Shown: piece after piece, positions 25,086 through 37,463 of the stretch
Position numbering within the stretch: the first letter of the stretch is position 1
Layout: each line of letters starts with the position of its first letter
Source: Osmia lignaria lignaria
Lineage: Eukaryota; Arthropoda; Insecta; Hymenoptera; Megachilidae
Assembly: GCF_051020975.1 (NCBI RefSeq)
Contig: NW_027478160.1
Span: forward strand, 19,428,001 to 19,492,000
Reading direction: 5' to 3'
DNA: 64,000 bases
Notes under the pieces: model-generated
The model's input: only the letters and a program-made list of their open reading frames with translations
Told to the model about the DNA's origin: nothing
The model's database searches: none
Program-made: the position numbers and the translations under genes

Positions 25086-28000
25086 TTGCAGATATATCTC
25101 AAGGGAAGGGGCCTGACGGACATATTTCGAGATATTTCTTCTTCTTGTTGTTCTTCTTCTGCACAGCTAAGCTGGAAGTGGCATTTGCGGCCCGAACTAG
25201 TGCAGAGTTATCTCAAAGAAAGGGGCCACGGTGTTTCTGTATCTCTATTATGTTGGTGCGGCTTCGGAACTTTTAAATATCTCGATATATCTCGAAAACT
25301 ACGCTTCTGATCAAAAAATATCATAGAACATAAATTGTAGAAAACATAATTCTCTACAAAAAAGGTCTCTTAACATTTTGCCATAGCTCGTTTCGTTTCC
25401 GAGATATTTGCAGATATATCTCAAGGGAAGGGGCCTGACGGACATATTTCGAGATATTTCTTCTTCTTGTTGTTCTTCTTCTGCACAGCTAAGCTGGAAG
25501 TGGCATTTGCGGCCCGCACTAGTGCAGAGTTATCTCAAAGAAAGGGGCCACGGTGTTTCTGTATCTCTATTATGTTGGTGCGGCTTCGGAACTTTTAAAT
25601 ATCTCGATATATCTCGAAAACTACGCTTCTGATCAAAAAATATCATAGAACATGAATTGTAGGAAACATGATTCTCTACAAAAAAGGTCTCTTAACATTT
25701 TGCCATAGCTCGTTTCGTTTCCGAGATATTTGCAGATATATCTCAAGGGAAGGGGCCTGACGGACATATTTCGAGATATTTCTTCTTCTTGTTGTTCTCC
25801 TTCTGCACAGCTAAACTGGAAGTGGCATTTGCAGCTCGCAATAGTGCAGAGTTATCTCAAAGAAAGGGGCCACGGTGTTTCTGTATCTCTATTATGTTGG
25901 TGCGGCTTCGGAACTTTTAAATATCTTGATATATCTCGAGAACTACGCATCTGATCAAAAAATATCAATGAGCATAAAAAGTAGGAAACTTAATTCTCTA
26001 CAAAAAAGGTCTCTTAACATTTTGCCATAGCTCGCTTCGTTTCCGAGATATATGCAGATTTATCTCAAGGGAAGGGGCCTGACGGACATATTTCGAAATA
26101 TTTCTTCTTCTTGTTGTTCTTCTTCTGCACAGCTAAGCTGGAAGTGGCATTTGCGGCCCGAACTAGTGCAGAGTTATCTCAAAGAAAGGGGCCACGGTGT
26201 TTCTGTATCTCTATTATGTTGGTGCGGCTTCGGAACTTTTAAATATCTCGATATATCTCGAAAACTATGCTTCTGATCAAAAAATATCATAGAACATAAA
26301 TTGTAGAAAACATAATTCTCTACAAAAAAGGTCTCTTAACATTTTGCCATAGCTCGCTTCGTTTCCGAGATATTTGCAGATATATCTCAAGGGAAGGGGC
26401 CTGACGGACATATTTCGAGATATTTCTTCTTCTTGTTGTTCTTCTTCTGCACAGCTAAGCTGGAAGTGGCATTTGCGGCCCGAACTAGTGCAGAGTTATC
26501 TCAAAGAAAGGGGCCACGGTGTTTCTGTATCTCTATTATGTTGGTGCGGCTTCGGAACTTTTAAATATCTCGATATATCTCGAAAACTACGCTTCTGATC
26601 AAAAAATATCATAGAACATAACTCGTAGGAGACATAATTCTCTACAAAAACGGTCTCTTAACATTTTGCCATAGCTCGCTTCGTTTCCGAGATATTTGCA
26701 GATATATCTCAAGGGAAGGGGCCTGACGGACATATTTCGAGATATTTCTTCTTCTTGTTGTTCTTCTTCTGCACAGCTAAACTGGAAGTGGCATTTCCAG
26801 CTCGCAATAGTGCAGAGTTATCTGAAAGAAAGGGGCCACGGTGTTTCTGTATCTCTATTATGTTGGTGCGGCTTCGGAACTTTTAAATATCTTGATATAT
26901 CTCGAGAACTACGCATCTGATCAAAAAATATCATAGAACATAAAAAATAGGAAACTGAATTCTCTACAAAAAAGGTCTCTTAACATTTTGCCATAGCTCG
27001 CTTCGTTTCCGAGATATTTGCAGATTTATCTCGAGGGAAGGGCCTGACGGACATATTTCGAGATATTTCTTCTTCTTGTTGTTCTTCTTCTGCACAGCTA
27101 AGCTGGAAGTGGCTTTTGCGGCTAGCACTAGTGCAGAGTTATCTCAAAGAAAGGGGCCACGGTGTTTCTGTATCTCTATTATGTTGGTGCGGCTTCGGAA
27201 CTTTTAAATATCTCGATATATCTCGAAAACTACGCTTCTGATCAAAAAATATCATAGAACATAAATTGTAGGAAACATAATTCTCTACAAAAAAGGTCTC
27301 TTAAGATTTTGCCATAGCTCGTTTCGTTTCCGAGATATTTGCAGATATATCTCAAGGGAAGGGGCCTGACGGACATATTTCGAGATATTTCTTCTTCTTG
27401 TTGTTCTTCTTCTGCACAGCTAAGCTGGAAGTGGCATTTGCGGCCCGAACTAGTGCAGAGTTATCTCAAAGAAAGGGGCCACGGTGTTTCTGTATCTCTA
27501 TTATGTTGGTGCGGCTTCGGAACTTTTAAATATCTCGATATATCTCGAAAACTACGCTTCTGATCAAAAAATATCATAGAACATAAATTGTAGAAAACAT
27601 AATTCTCTACAAAAAAGGTCTCTTAACATTTTGCCATAGCTCGTTTCGTTTCCGAGATATTTGCAGATATATCTCAAGGGAAGGGGCCTGACGGACATAT
27701 TTCGAGATATTTCTTCTTCTTGTTGTTCTTCTTCTGCACAGCTAAGCTGGAAGTGGCATTTGCGGCCCGCACTAGTGCAGAGTTATCTCAAAGAAAGGGG
27801 CCACGGTGTTTCTGTATCTCTATTATGTTGGTGCGGCTTCGGAACTTTTAAATATCTCGATATATCTCGAAAACTACGCTTCTGATCAAAAAATATCATA
27901 GAACATGAATTGTAGGAAACATAATTCTCTACAAAAAAGGTCTCTTAACATTTTGCCATAGCTCGTTTCGTTTCCGAGATATTTGCAGATATATCTCAAG

Positions 28001-28948
28001 GGAAGGGGCCTGACGGACATATTTCGAGATATTTCTTCTTCTTGTTGTTCTTCTTCTGCACAGCTAAGCTGGAAGTGGCATTTGCGGCCCGCACTAGTGC
28101 AGAGTTATCTCAAAGAAAGGGGCCACGGTGTTTCTGTATCTCTATTATGTTGGTGCGGCTTCGGAACTTTTAAATATCTCGATATATCTCGAAAACTACG
28201 CTTCTGATCAAAAAATATCATAGAACATGAATTGTAGGAAACATAATTCTCTACAAAAAAGGTCTCTTAACATTTTGCCATAGCTCGTTTCGTTTCCGAG
28301 ATATTTGCAGATATATCTCAAGGGAAGGGGCCTGACGGACATATTTCGAGATATTTCTTCTTCTTGTTGTTCTTCTTCTGCACAGCTAAACTGGAAGTGG
28401 CATTTGCAGCTCGCAATAGTGCAGAGTTATCTCAAAGAAAGGGGCCACGGTGTTTCTGTATCTCTATTATGTTGGTGCGGCTTCGGAACTTTTAAATATC
28501 TTGATATATCTCGAGAACTACGCATCTGATCAAAAAATATCATAGAGCATAAAAAGTAGGAAACTTAATTCTCTACAAAAAAGGTCTCTTAACATTTTGC
28601 CATAGCTCGCTTCGTTTCCGAGATATATGCAGATTTATCTCAAGGGAAGGGGCCTGACGGACATATTTCGAGATATTTCTTCTTCTTGTTGTTCTTCTTC
28701 TGCACAGCTAAGCTGGAAGTAGCATTTGCAGCTCGCAATAGTGCAGAGTTATCTCAAAGAAAGGGGCCACGGTGTTTCTGTATCTCTATTATGTTGGTGC
28801 GGCTTCGGAACTTTTAAATATCTCGATATATCTCGAAAACTACGCTTCTGATCAAAAAATATCATAGAACATAACTTGTAGGAGACATAATTCTCTACAA
28901 AAACGGTCTCTTAACATTTTGCCATAGCTCGCTTCGTTTCCGAGATAT
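25086..28948 (+). repeat. 12-monomer HOR copy (3863 bp)
   Basis: Monomers 25086, 25408 (aaacatgattc), 25730 (ttctccttc, caatgagcat), 26052 (tttcgaaat, aaactatgc), 26374 (cataactcgtagg), 26696 (tctgaaag, aaaaaatagg), 27018 (1-bp deletion), 27339, 27661, 27983, 28305 and 28627 (TAG). 27661 and 27983 are the same monomer side by side, which makes this copy one monomer longer than the next. Confidence 0.88.
27661..28304 (+). repeat. Single-monomer duplication inside the 12-mer
   Basis: Monomers 27661-27982 and 27983-28304 both read gcggcccgcactag, catgaattgtagg and agctcgtttcg with no difference noticed. The sister HOR copy has only one such monomer (31524), so the duplication came after the HOR copies formed, or was lost in the sister. 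Confidence 0.88.
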
Positions 28949-31900
28949 TTGCAGATATATCTCAAGGGAAGGGGCCTGACGGACATATTTCGAGATATTT
29001 CTTCTTCTTGTTGTTCTTCTTCTGCACAGCTAAGCTGGAAGTGGCATTTGCGGCCCGAACTAGTGCAGAGTTATCTCAAAGAAAGGGGCCACGGTGTTTC
29101 TGTATCTCTATTATGTTGGTGCGGCTTCGGAACTTTTAAATATCTCGATATATCTCGAAAACTACGCTTCTGATCAAAAAATATCATAGAACATAAATTG
29201 TAGAAAACATAATTCTCTACAAAAAAGGTCTCTTAACATTTTGCCATAGCTCGTTTCGTTTCCGAGATATTTGCAGATATATCTCAAGGGAAGGGGCCTG
29301 ACGGACATATTTCGAGATATTTCTTCTTCTTGTTGTTCTTCTTCTGCACAGCTAAGCTGGAAGTGGCATTTGCGGCCCGCACTAGTGCAGAGTTATCTCA
29401 AAGAAAGGGGCCACGGTGTTTCTGTATCTCTATTATGTTGGTGCGGCTTCGGAACTTTTAAATATCTCGATATATCTCGAAAACTACGCTTCTGATCAAA
29501 AAATATCATAGAACATGAATTGTAGGAAACATGATTCTCTACAAAAAAGGTCTCTTAACATTTTGCCATAGCTCGTTTCGTTTCCGAGATATTTGCAGAT
29601 ATATCTCAAGGGAAGGGGCCTGACGGACATATTTCGAGATATTTCTTCTTCTTGTTGTTCTCCTTCTGCACAGCTAAACTGGAAGTGGCATTTGCAGCTC
29701 GCAATAGTGCAGAGTTATCTCAAAGAAAGGGGCCACGGTGTTTCTGTATCTCTATTATGTTGGTGCGGCTTCGGAACTTTTAAATATCTTGATATATCTC
29801 GAGAACTACGCATCTGATCAAAAAATATCAATGAGCATAAAAAGTAGGAAACTTAATTCTCTACAAAAAAGGTCTCTTAACATTTTGCCATAGCTCGCTT
29901 CGTTTCCGAGATATATGCAGATTTATCTCAAGGGAAGGGGCCTGACGGACATATTTCGAAATATTTCTTCTTCTTGTTGTTCTTCTTCTGCACAGCTAAG
30001 CTGGAAGTGGCATTTGCGGCCCGAACTAGTGCAGAGTTATCTCAAAGAAAGGGGCCACGGTGTTTCTGTATCTCTATTATGTTGGTGCGGCTTCGGAACT
30101 TTTAAATATCTCGATATATCTCGAAAACTATGCTTCTGATCAAAAAATATCATAGAACATAAATTGTAGAAAACATAATTCTCTACAAAAAAGGTCTCTT
30201 AACATTTTGCCATAGCTCGCTTCGTTTCCGAGATATTTGCAGATATATCTCAAGGGAAGGGGCCTGACGGACATATTTCGAGATATTTCTTCTTCTTGTT
30301 GTTCTTCTTCTGCACAGCTAAGCTGGAAGTGGCATTTGCGGCCCGAACTAGTGCAGAGTTATCTCAAAGAAAGGGGCCACGGTGTTTCTGTATCTCTATT
30401 ATGTTGGTGCGGCTTCGGAACTTTTAAATATCTCGATATATCTCGAAAACTACGCTTCTGATCAAAAAATATCATAGAACATAACTCGTAGGAGACATAA
30501 TTCTCTACAAAAACGGTCTCTTAACATTTTGCCATAGCTCGCTTCGTTTCCGAGATATTTGCAGATATATCTCAAGGGAAGGGGCCTGACGGACATATTT
30601 CGAGATATTTCTTCTTCTTGTTGTTCTTCTTCTGCACAGCTAAACTGGAAGTGGCATTTCCAGCTCGCAATAGTGCAGAGTTATCTGAAAGAAAGGGGCC
30701 ACGGTGTTTCTGTATCTCTATTATGTTGGTGCGGCTTCGGAACTTTTAAATATCTTGATATATCTCGAGAACTACGCATCTGATCAAAAAATATCATAGA
30801 ACATAAAAAATAGGAAACTGAATTCTCTACAAAAAAGGTCTCTTAACATTTTGCCATAGCTCGCTTCGTTTCCGAGATATTTGCAGATTTATCTCGAGGG
30901 AAGGGCCTGACGGACATATTTCGAGATATTTCTTCTTCTTGTTGTTCTTCTTCTGCACAGCTAAGCTGGAAGTGGCTTTTGCGGCTAGCACTAGTGCAGA
31001 GTTATCTCAAAGAAAGGGGCCACGGTGTTTCTGTATCTCTATTATGTTGGTGCGGCTTCGGAACTTTTAAATATCTCGATATATCTCGAAAACTACGCTT
31101 CTGATCAAAAAATATCATAGAACATAAATTGTAGGAAACATAATTCTCTACAAAAAAGGTCTCTTAAGATTTTGCCATAGCTCGTTTCGTTTCCGAGATA
31201 TTTGCAGATATATCTCAAGGGAAGGGGCCTGACGGACATATTTCGAGATATTTCTTCTTCTTGTTGTTCTTCTTCTGCACAGCTAAGCTGGAAGTGGCAT
31301 TTGCGGCCCGAACTAGTGCAGAGTTATCTCAAAGAAAGGGGCCACGGTGTTTCTGTATCTCTATTATGTTGGTGCGGCTTCGGAACTTTTAAATATCTCG
31401 ATATATCTCGAAAACTACGCTTCTGATCAAAAAATATCATAGAACATAAATTGTAGAAAACATAATTCTCTACAAAAAAGGTCTCTTAACATTTTGCCAT
31501 AGCTCGTTTCGTTTCCGAGATATTTGCAGATATATCTCAAGGGAAGGGGCCTGACGGACATATTTCGAGATATTTCTTCTTCTTGTTGTTCTTCTTCTGC
31601 ACAGCTAAGCTGGAAGTGGCATTTGCGGCCCGCACTAGTGCAGAGTTATCTCAAAGAAAGGGGCCACGGTGTTTCTGTATCTCTATTATGTTGGTGCGGC
31701 TTCGGAACTTTTAAATATCTCGATATATCTCGAAAACTACGCTTCTGATCAAAAAATATCATAGAACATGAATTGTAGGAAACATAATTCTCTACAAAAA
31801 AGGTCTCTTAACATTTTGCCATAGCTCGTTTCGTTTCCGAGATATTTGCAGATATATCTCAAGGGAAGGGGCCTGACGGACATATTTCGAGATATTTCTT

Positions 31901-32489
31901 CTTCTTGTTGTTCTTCTTCTGCACAGCTAAACTGGAAGTGGCATTTGCAGCTCGCAATAGTGCAGAGTTATCTCAAAGAAAGGGGCCACGGTGTTTCTGT
32001 ATCTCTATTATGTTGGTGCGGCTTCGGAACTTTTAAATATCTTGATATATCTCGAGAACTACGCATCTGATCAAAAAATATCATAGAGCATAAAAAGTAG
32101 GAAACTTAATTCTCTACAAAAAAGGTCTCTTAACATTTTGCCATAGCTCGCTTCGTTTCCGAGATATATGCAGATTTATCTCAAGGGAAGGGGCCTGACG
32201 GACATATTTCGAGATATTTCTTCTTCTTGTTGTTCTTCTTCTGCACAGCTAAGCTGGAAGTAGCATTTGCAGCTCGCAATAGTGCAGAGTTATCTCAAAG
32301 AAAGGGGCCACGGTGTTTCTGTATCTCTATTATGTTGGTGCGGCTTCGGAACTTTTAAATATCTCGATATATCTCGAAAACTACGCTTCTGATCAAAAAA
32401 TATCATAGAACATAACTTGTAGGAGACATAATTCTCTACAAAAACGGTCTCTTAACATTTTGCCATAGCTCGCTTCGTTTCCGAGATAT
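28949..32489 (+). repeat. 11-monomer HOR copy (3541 bp)
   Basis: Monomers 28949, 29271 (aaacatgattc), 29593 (ttctccttc, caatgagcat), 29915 (tttcgaaat, aaactatgc), 30237 (cataactcgtagg), 30559 (aaaaaatagg), 30881 (1-bp deletion), 31202, 31524, 31846 and 32168 (TAG) match 25086-28948 monomer by monomer apart from the extra copy. Rare single-base marks recur in the same places, so this is a block duplication. Confidence 0.9.
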
Positions 32490-33777
32490 TTGCAGATATA
32501 TCTCAAGGGAAGGGGCCTGACGGACATATTTCGAGATATTTCTTCTTCTTGTTGTTCTTCTTCTGCACAGCTAAGCTGGAAGTGGCATTTGCGGCCCGAA
32601 CTAGTGCAGAGTTATCTCAAAGAAAGGGGCCACGGTGTTTCTGTATCTCTATTATGTTGGTGCGGCTTCGGAACTTTTAAATATCTCGATATATCTCGAA
32701 AACTACGCTTCTGATCAAAAAATATCATAGAACATAAATTGTAGAAAACATAATTCTCTACAAAAAAGGTCTCTTAACATTTTGCCATAGCTCGTTTCGT
32801 TTCCGAGATATTTGCAGATATATCTCAAGGGAAGGGGCCTGACGGACATATTTCGAGATATTTCTTCTTCTTGTTGTTCTTCTTCTGCACAGCTAAGCTG
32901 GAAGTGGCATTTGCGGCCCGCACTAGTGCAGAGTTATCTCAAAGAAAGGGGCCACGGTGTTTCTGTATCTCTATTATGTTGGTGCGGCTTCGGAACTTTT
33001 AAATATCTCGATATATCTCGAAAACTACGCTTCTGATCAAAAAATATCATAGAACATGAATTGTAGGAAACATAATTCTCTACAAAAAAGGTCTCTTAAC
33101 ATTTTGCCATAGCTCGTTTCGTTTCCGAGATATTTGCAGATATATCTCAAGGGAAGGGGCCTGACGGACATATTTCGAGATATTTCTTCTTCTTGTTGTT
33201 CTCCTTCTGCACAGCTAAACTGGAAGTGGCATTTGCAGCTCGCAATAGTGCAGAGTTATCTCAAAGAAAGGGGCCACGGTGTTTCTGTATCTCTATTATG
33301 TTGGTGCGGCTTCGGAACTTTTAAATATCTTGATATATCTCGAGAACTACGCATCTGATCAAAAAATATCATAGAGCATAAAAAGTAGGAAACTTAATTC
33401 TCTACAAAAAAGGTCTCTTAACATTTTGCCATAGCTCGCTTCGTTTCCGAGATATATGCAGATTTATCTCAAGGGAAGGGGCCTGACGGACATATTTCGA
33501 GATATTTCTTCTTCTTGTTGTTCTTCTTCTGCACAGCTAAGCTGGAAGTAGCATTTGCAGCTCGCAATAGTGCAGAGTTATCTCAAAGAAAGGGGCCACG
33601 GTGTTTCTGTATCTCTATTATGTTGGTGCGGCTTCGGAACTTTTAAATATCTCGATATATCTCGAAAACTACGCTTCTGATCAAAAAATATCATAGAACA
33701 TAACTTGTAGGAGACATAATTCTCTACAAAAACGGTCTCTTAACATTTTGCCATAGCTCGCTTCGTTTCCGAGATAT
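32490..33777 (+). repeat. Truncated third HOR copy / family I tetramer
   Basis: Monomers 32490, 32812, 33134 (ttctccttc) and 33456 (TAG). The first three equal the start of the 11/12-monomer unit, but 33134 has catagagcat instead of caatgagcat and 32812 keeps aaacataattc. The order then jumps to the TAG monomer, so the HOR array ends here. Confidence 0.82.
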
Positions 33778-35386
33778 TTGCAGATATATCTCAAGGGAAG
33801 GGGCCTGACGGACATATTTCGAGATATTTCTTCTTCTTGTTGTTCTTCTTCTGCACAGCTAAGCTGGAAGTGTCATTTGCAGCTCGCAATAGTGCAGAGT
33901 TATCTCAAAGAAAGAGGCCACGGTGTTTCTGTACCTCTATTATGTTGGTGCAGCTTCGGAACTTTTAAATATCTTGATATATCTCGAGAACAGCGCATCT
34001 GATCAAAAAATATCATACAACATAAAAAGTAGAAAACTTAATTCTCTACAAAAAAGGTCTCTTAACATTTTGCCATAGCTCGCTTCGTTTCCGAGATATA
34101 TGCAGATTTATCTCAAGGGAAGGGGCCTGACGGACATATTTCGAGATATTTCTTCTTCTTGTTGTTCTTCTTCTGCACAGCTAAGCTGGAAGTAGCATTT
34201 GCAGCTCGCAATAGTGCAGAGTTATCTCAAAGAAAGGGGCCACGGTGTTTCTGTATCTCTATTATGTTGGTGCGGCTTCGGAACTTTTAAATATCTTGAT
34301 ATATCTCGAGAACTACGCATCTGATCAAAAAATATCGTAGAACATAAAAAGTAGGAAACTGAATTCTCTACAAAAAAGGTCTCTTAACATTTTGCCATAG
34401 CTCGCTTCGTTTCCGAGATATTTGCAGATTTATCTCGAGGGAAGGGCCTGACGGACATATTTCGAGATATTTCTTCTTCTTGTTGTTCTTCTTCTGCACA
34501 GCTAAGCTGGAAGTGGCTTTTGCGGCTAGCACTAGTGCAGAGTTATCTCAAAGAAAGGGGCCACGGTGTTTCTGTATCTCTATTATGTTGGTGCGGCTTC
34601 GGAACTTTTAAATATCTCGATATATCTCGAAAACTACGCTTCTGATCAAAAAATATCATAGAACATAAATTGTAGAAAACATAATTCTCTACACAAAAGG
34701 TCTCTTAACATTTTGCCATAGCTCGTTTCGTTTCCGAGATATTTGCAGATATATCTCAAGGGAAGGGGCCTGACGGACATATTTCGAGATATTTCTTCTT
34801 CTTGTTGTTCTTCTTCTGCACAGCTAAGCTGGAAGTGGCATTTGCGGCCCGCACTAGTGCAGAGTTATCTCAAAGAAAGGGGCCACGGTGTTTCTGTATC
34901 TCTATTATGTTGGTGCGGCTTCGGAACTTTTAAATATCTCGATATATCTCGAAAACTACGCTTCTGATCAAAAAATATCATAGAACATGAATTGTAGGAA
35001 ACATAATTCTCTACAAAAAAGGTCTCTTAACATTTTGCCATAGCTCGTTTCGTTTCCGAGATATTTGCAGATATATCTCAAGGGAAGGGGCCTGACGGAC
35101 ATATTTCGAGATATTTCTTCTTCTTGTTGTTCTTCTTCTGCACAGCTAAGCTGGAAGTAGCATTTGCAGCTCGCAATAGTGCAGAGTTATCTCAAAGAAA
35201 GGGGCCACGGTGTTTCTGTATCTCTATTATGTTGGTGCGGCTTCGGAACTTTTAAATATCTCGATATATCTCGAAAACTACGCTTCTGATCTAAAAATAT
35301 CATAGAACATAAATTGTAGGAAACATAATTCTCTACAAAAAAGGTCTCTCAAGATTTTGCCATAGCTCGTTTCGTTTCCGAGATAT
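33778..35386 (+). repeat. 6-monomer HOR, copy 3 with one monomer lost (1609 bp)
   Basis: Monomers 33778 (gtgtcattt), 34100, 34422 (1-bp deletion), 34743 (gcccgcactag) and 35065 (TAG, gatctaaaaa). Compared with 18649-20579, the TAG monomer and the tctgaaag monomer are merged into one: 34100 has gaagtagc in front and cttgatatatctcgag with gaaactgaattc behind. One crossover between monomer nt 97 and 198 explains the loss of exactly one monomer. Confidence 0.85.
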
Positions 35387-35708
35387 TTGCAGATATATCT
35401 CAAGGGAAGGGGCCTGACGGACATATTTCGAGATATTTCTTCTTCTTGTTGTTCTTCTGCTGCACAGCTAAGCTGGAAGTGGCATTTGCTGCCCGAACTA
35501 GTGCAGAGTTATCTCAAAGAAAGGGGCCACGGTGTTTCTGTATCTCTATTATGTTGGTGCGGCTTCGGAACTTTTAAATATCTTGATATATCTCGAGAAC
35601 CACGCATCTGATCAAAAAATATCATAGAACATAAAAAGTAGGAAACTTAATTCTCTACAAAAACGGTCTCTTAACATTTTGCCATAGCTCGCTTCGTTCC
35701 CGAGATAT
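35387..35708 (+). repeat. Chimeric monomer at the family I / family II border
   Basis: The front is family I (ttctgctgcac, gctgcccgaactag, as in 2882 and 22511). The back is family II (gagaaccacgcatctg, aaaaacggtctc, then cgttcccgag, as at the end of 5458). The crossover lies between monomer nt 113 and 198. Everything to the right belongs to the A/B family. Confidence 0.85.
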
Positions 35709-37319
35709 TTGCAGATTTATCTCAAGGGAAGGGGCCTGACGGACATATTTCGAGATATTTCTTCTTCTTGTTGTTCTTCTTCTGCACAGCTAAGCTGGAA
35801 GTGGCGTTTGCGGCTCGCGCTAGTGCAGAGTTATCTCAAAGAAAGGAGCCACGGTGTTTCTGTATCTCTATTATGTTGGTGCGGCTTCGGAACTTTTAAA
35901 TATCTCGATATATCTCGAAAACTACGCTTCTGATCAAAAAATATCATAGAACATAAATTGTAGGAAACATAATTCACTACAAAAAACGTCTCTTAACATT
36001 TTGCCATAGCTCGCTTCGTTTCCGAGATATTTGCAGATTCAGCTCAAAGGAACGGGCCTGACGGACATATTTCGAGATACTTCTTCTTCTTGTTGTTCTT
36101 CCTCTGCACAGCTAAGCTGGAAGTGGCATTTGCAGCTCGCAATAGTGCAGAGTTATCTCAAAGAAAGGGGCCACGGTGTTTCTGTATCTCTATTATGTTG
36201 GTGCGGCTTCGGAACTGTTAAATATCTTGATATATCTCGAGAACTACGCATCTGATCAAAAAATATCATAGAACATAAAAAGTAGGAAACATAATTCTCT
36301 ACAAAAAACGTCTCTAACATTTTGCCATAGCTCGCTTCGTTTCCGAGATATTTGCAGATATATCTCAAGGGAAGGGGCCTGACGGACATATTTCGAGATA
36401 TTTCTTCTTCTTGTTGTTCTTCTTCTGCACAGCTAAGCTGGAAGTGGCATTTGCAGCTCGCAATAGTGCAGAGTTATCTCTAAGAAAGGGGCCACGGTGT
36501 ATCTGTATCTCTATTATGTTGGTGCGGCTTCGGAACTTTTAAATATCTTGATATATCTCGAGAACCACGCATCTGATCAAAAAATATCATAGAACATGAA
36601 AAGTAGGAAACTTAATTCTCTACAAAAACGGTGTCTTAACATTTTGCCATAGCTCGCTTCGTTTCCGAGATATTTGCAGATTTATCTCAAGGGAAGAGGC
36701 CTGACGGACATATTTCGAGATATTTCTTCTTCTTGTTGTTCTTCTTCTGCACAGCTGAGCTGGAAGTGGCATTTGCAGGTCGCAATAGTGCAGAGTTATC
36801 TCAAAGAAAGGGGCCACGGTGTTTCTGTATCTCTATTATGTTGGTGCGGCTTCGGAACTTTTAAATATCTCGATATATCTCGAAAACTACGCTTCTGATC
36901 AAAAAATATCATAGAACATAAATTGTAGGAAACATAATTCTCTACAAAAAACGTCTCTTAACATTTTGCCATAGCTCGCTTCGTTTCCGAGATATTTGCA
37001 GATATATCTCAAGGGAAGGGGCCTGACGGACATATTTCGAGATATTTCTTCTTCTTGTTGTTCTTCTTCTGCACAGCTTAGCTGGAAGTGGCATTTGCAG
37101 CTCGCAATAGTGCAGAGTTATCTCTAAGAAAGGGGCCACGGTGTATCTGTATCTCTATTATGTTGGTGCGGCTTCGGAACTTTTAAATATCTTGATATAT
37201 CTCGAGAACCACGCATCTGATCAAAAAATATCATAGAACATAAAAAGTAGGAAACTTAATTCTCTACAAAAACGGTCTCTTAACATTTTGCCATAGCTCG
37301 CTTCGTTCCCGAGATATTT

Positions 37320-37351
37320 GCAGATTTATCTCAAGGGAAGGGGCCTGACGG
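37320..37351 (+). repeat. Internal repeat P of the monomer (nt 3-34)
   Basis: This segment contains gcagatttatctcaaggg followed by aaggggcctgacgg. It aligns with nt 117-146 of the same monomer at 27 of 30 positions with one 2-nt gap (tg missing in the second copy). The offset is 114 bp, a multiple of 3, so in the open frame both segments encode related peptides (QIYLKGRG and QSYLKERG). It suggests the monomer arose by partial internal duplication. Confidence 0.7.
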
Positions 37352-37367
37352 ACATATTTCGAGATAT

Positions 37368-37392
37368 TTCTTCTTCTTGTTGTTCTTCTTCT
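37368..37392 (+). repeat. TTC/TTG pyrimidine-rich tract within the monomer (nt 51-75)
   Basis: The tract reads ttcttcttcttgttgttc then ttcttct, a cryptic TTC/TTG triplet microsatellite. Its length is constant in every copy I read, so it is not expanding or contracting by slippage; only base substitutions are seen (ctcctt in 42469-type, tcttcctc in many B copies, ttctccttc in 7702- and 25730-type, ttctgctgc in 2882-type). Confidence 0.8.
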
Positions 37393-37433
37393 GCACAGCT
37401 AAGCTGGAAGTGGCATTTGCGGCTCGCACTAGT

Positions 37434-37463
37434 GCAGAGTTATCTCAAAGAAAGGGGCCACGG
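37434..37463 (+). repeat. Internal repeat Q of the monomer (nt 117-146)
   Basis: Second copy of the internal repeat: gcagagttatctcaaag followed by aaaggggccacgg. It is more constant between monomers than segment P; most copies keep ttatctcaaagaaagg. Variants are tctgaaag (HFQ-type monomers, for example 2239, 16718, 21224), tctctaag (5458, 36352, 36996) and agatatctc (3204, 12532). Confidence 0.7.

Noticed and set aside
37342..37352. Hammerhead ribozyme core, known from some animal satellites
   Set aside because: gcctgacgg resembles CUGANGA but has G in place of the last A, and ctgatca also fails. No GAAA element with suitable stems was found at the right distance.
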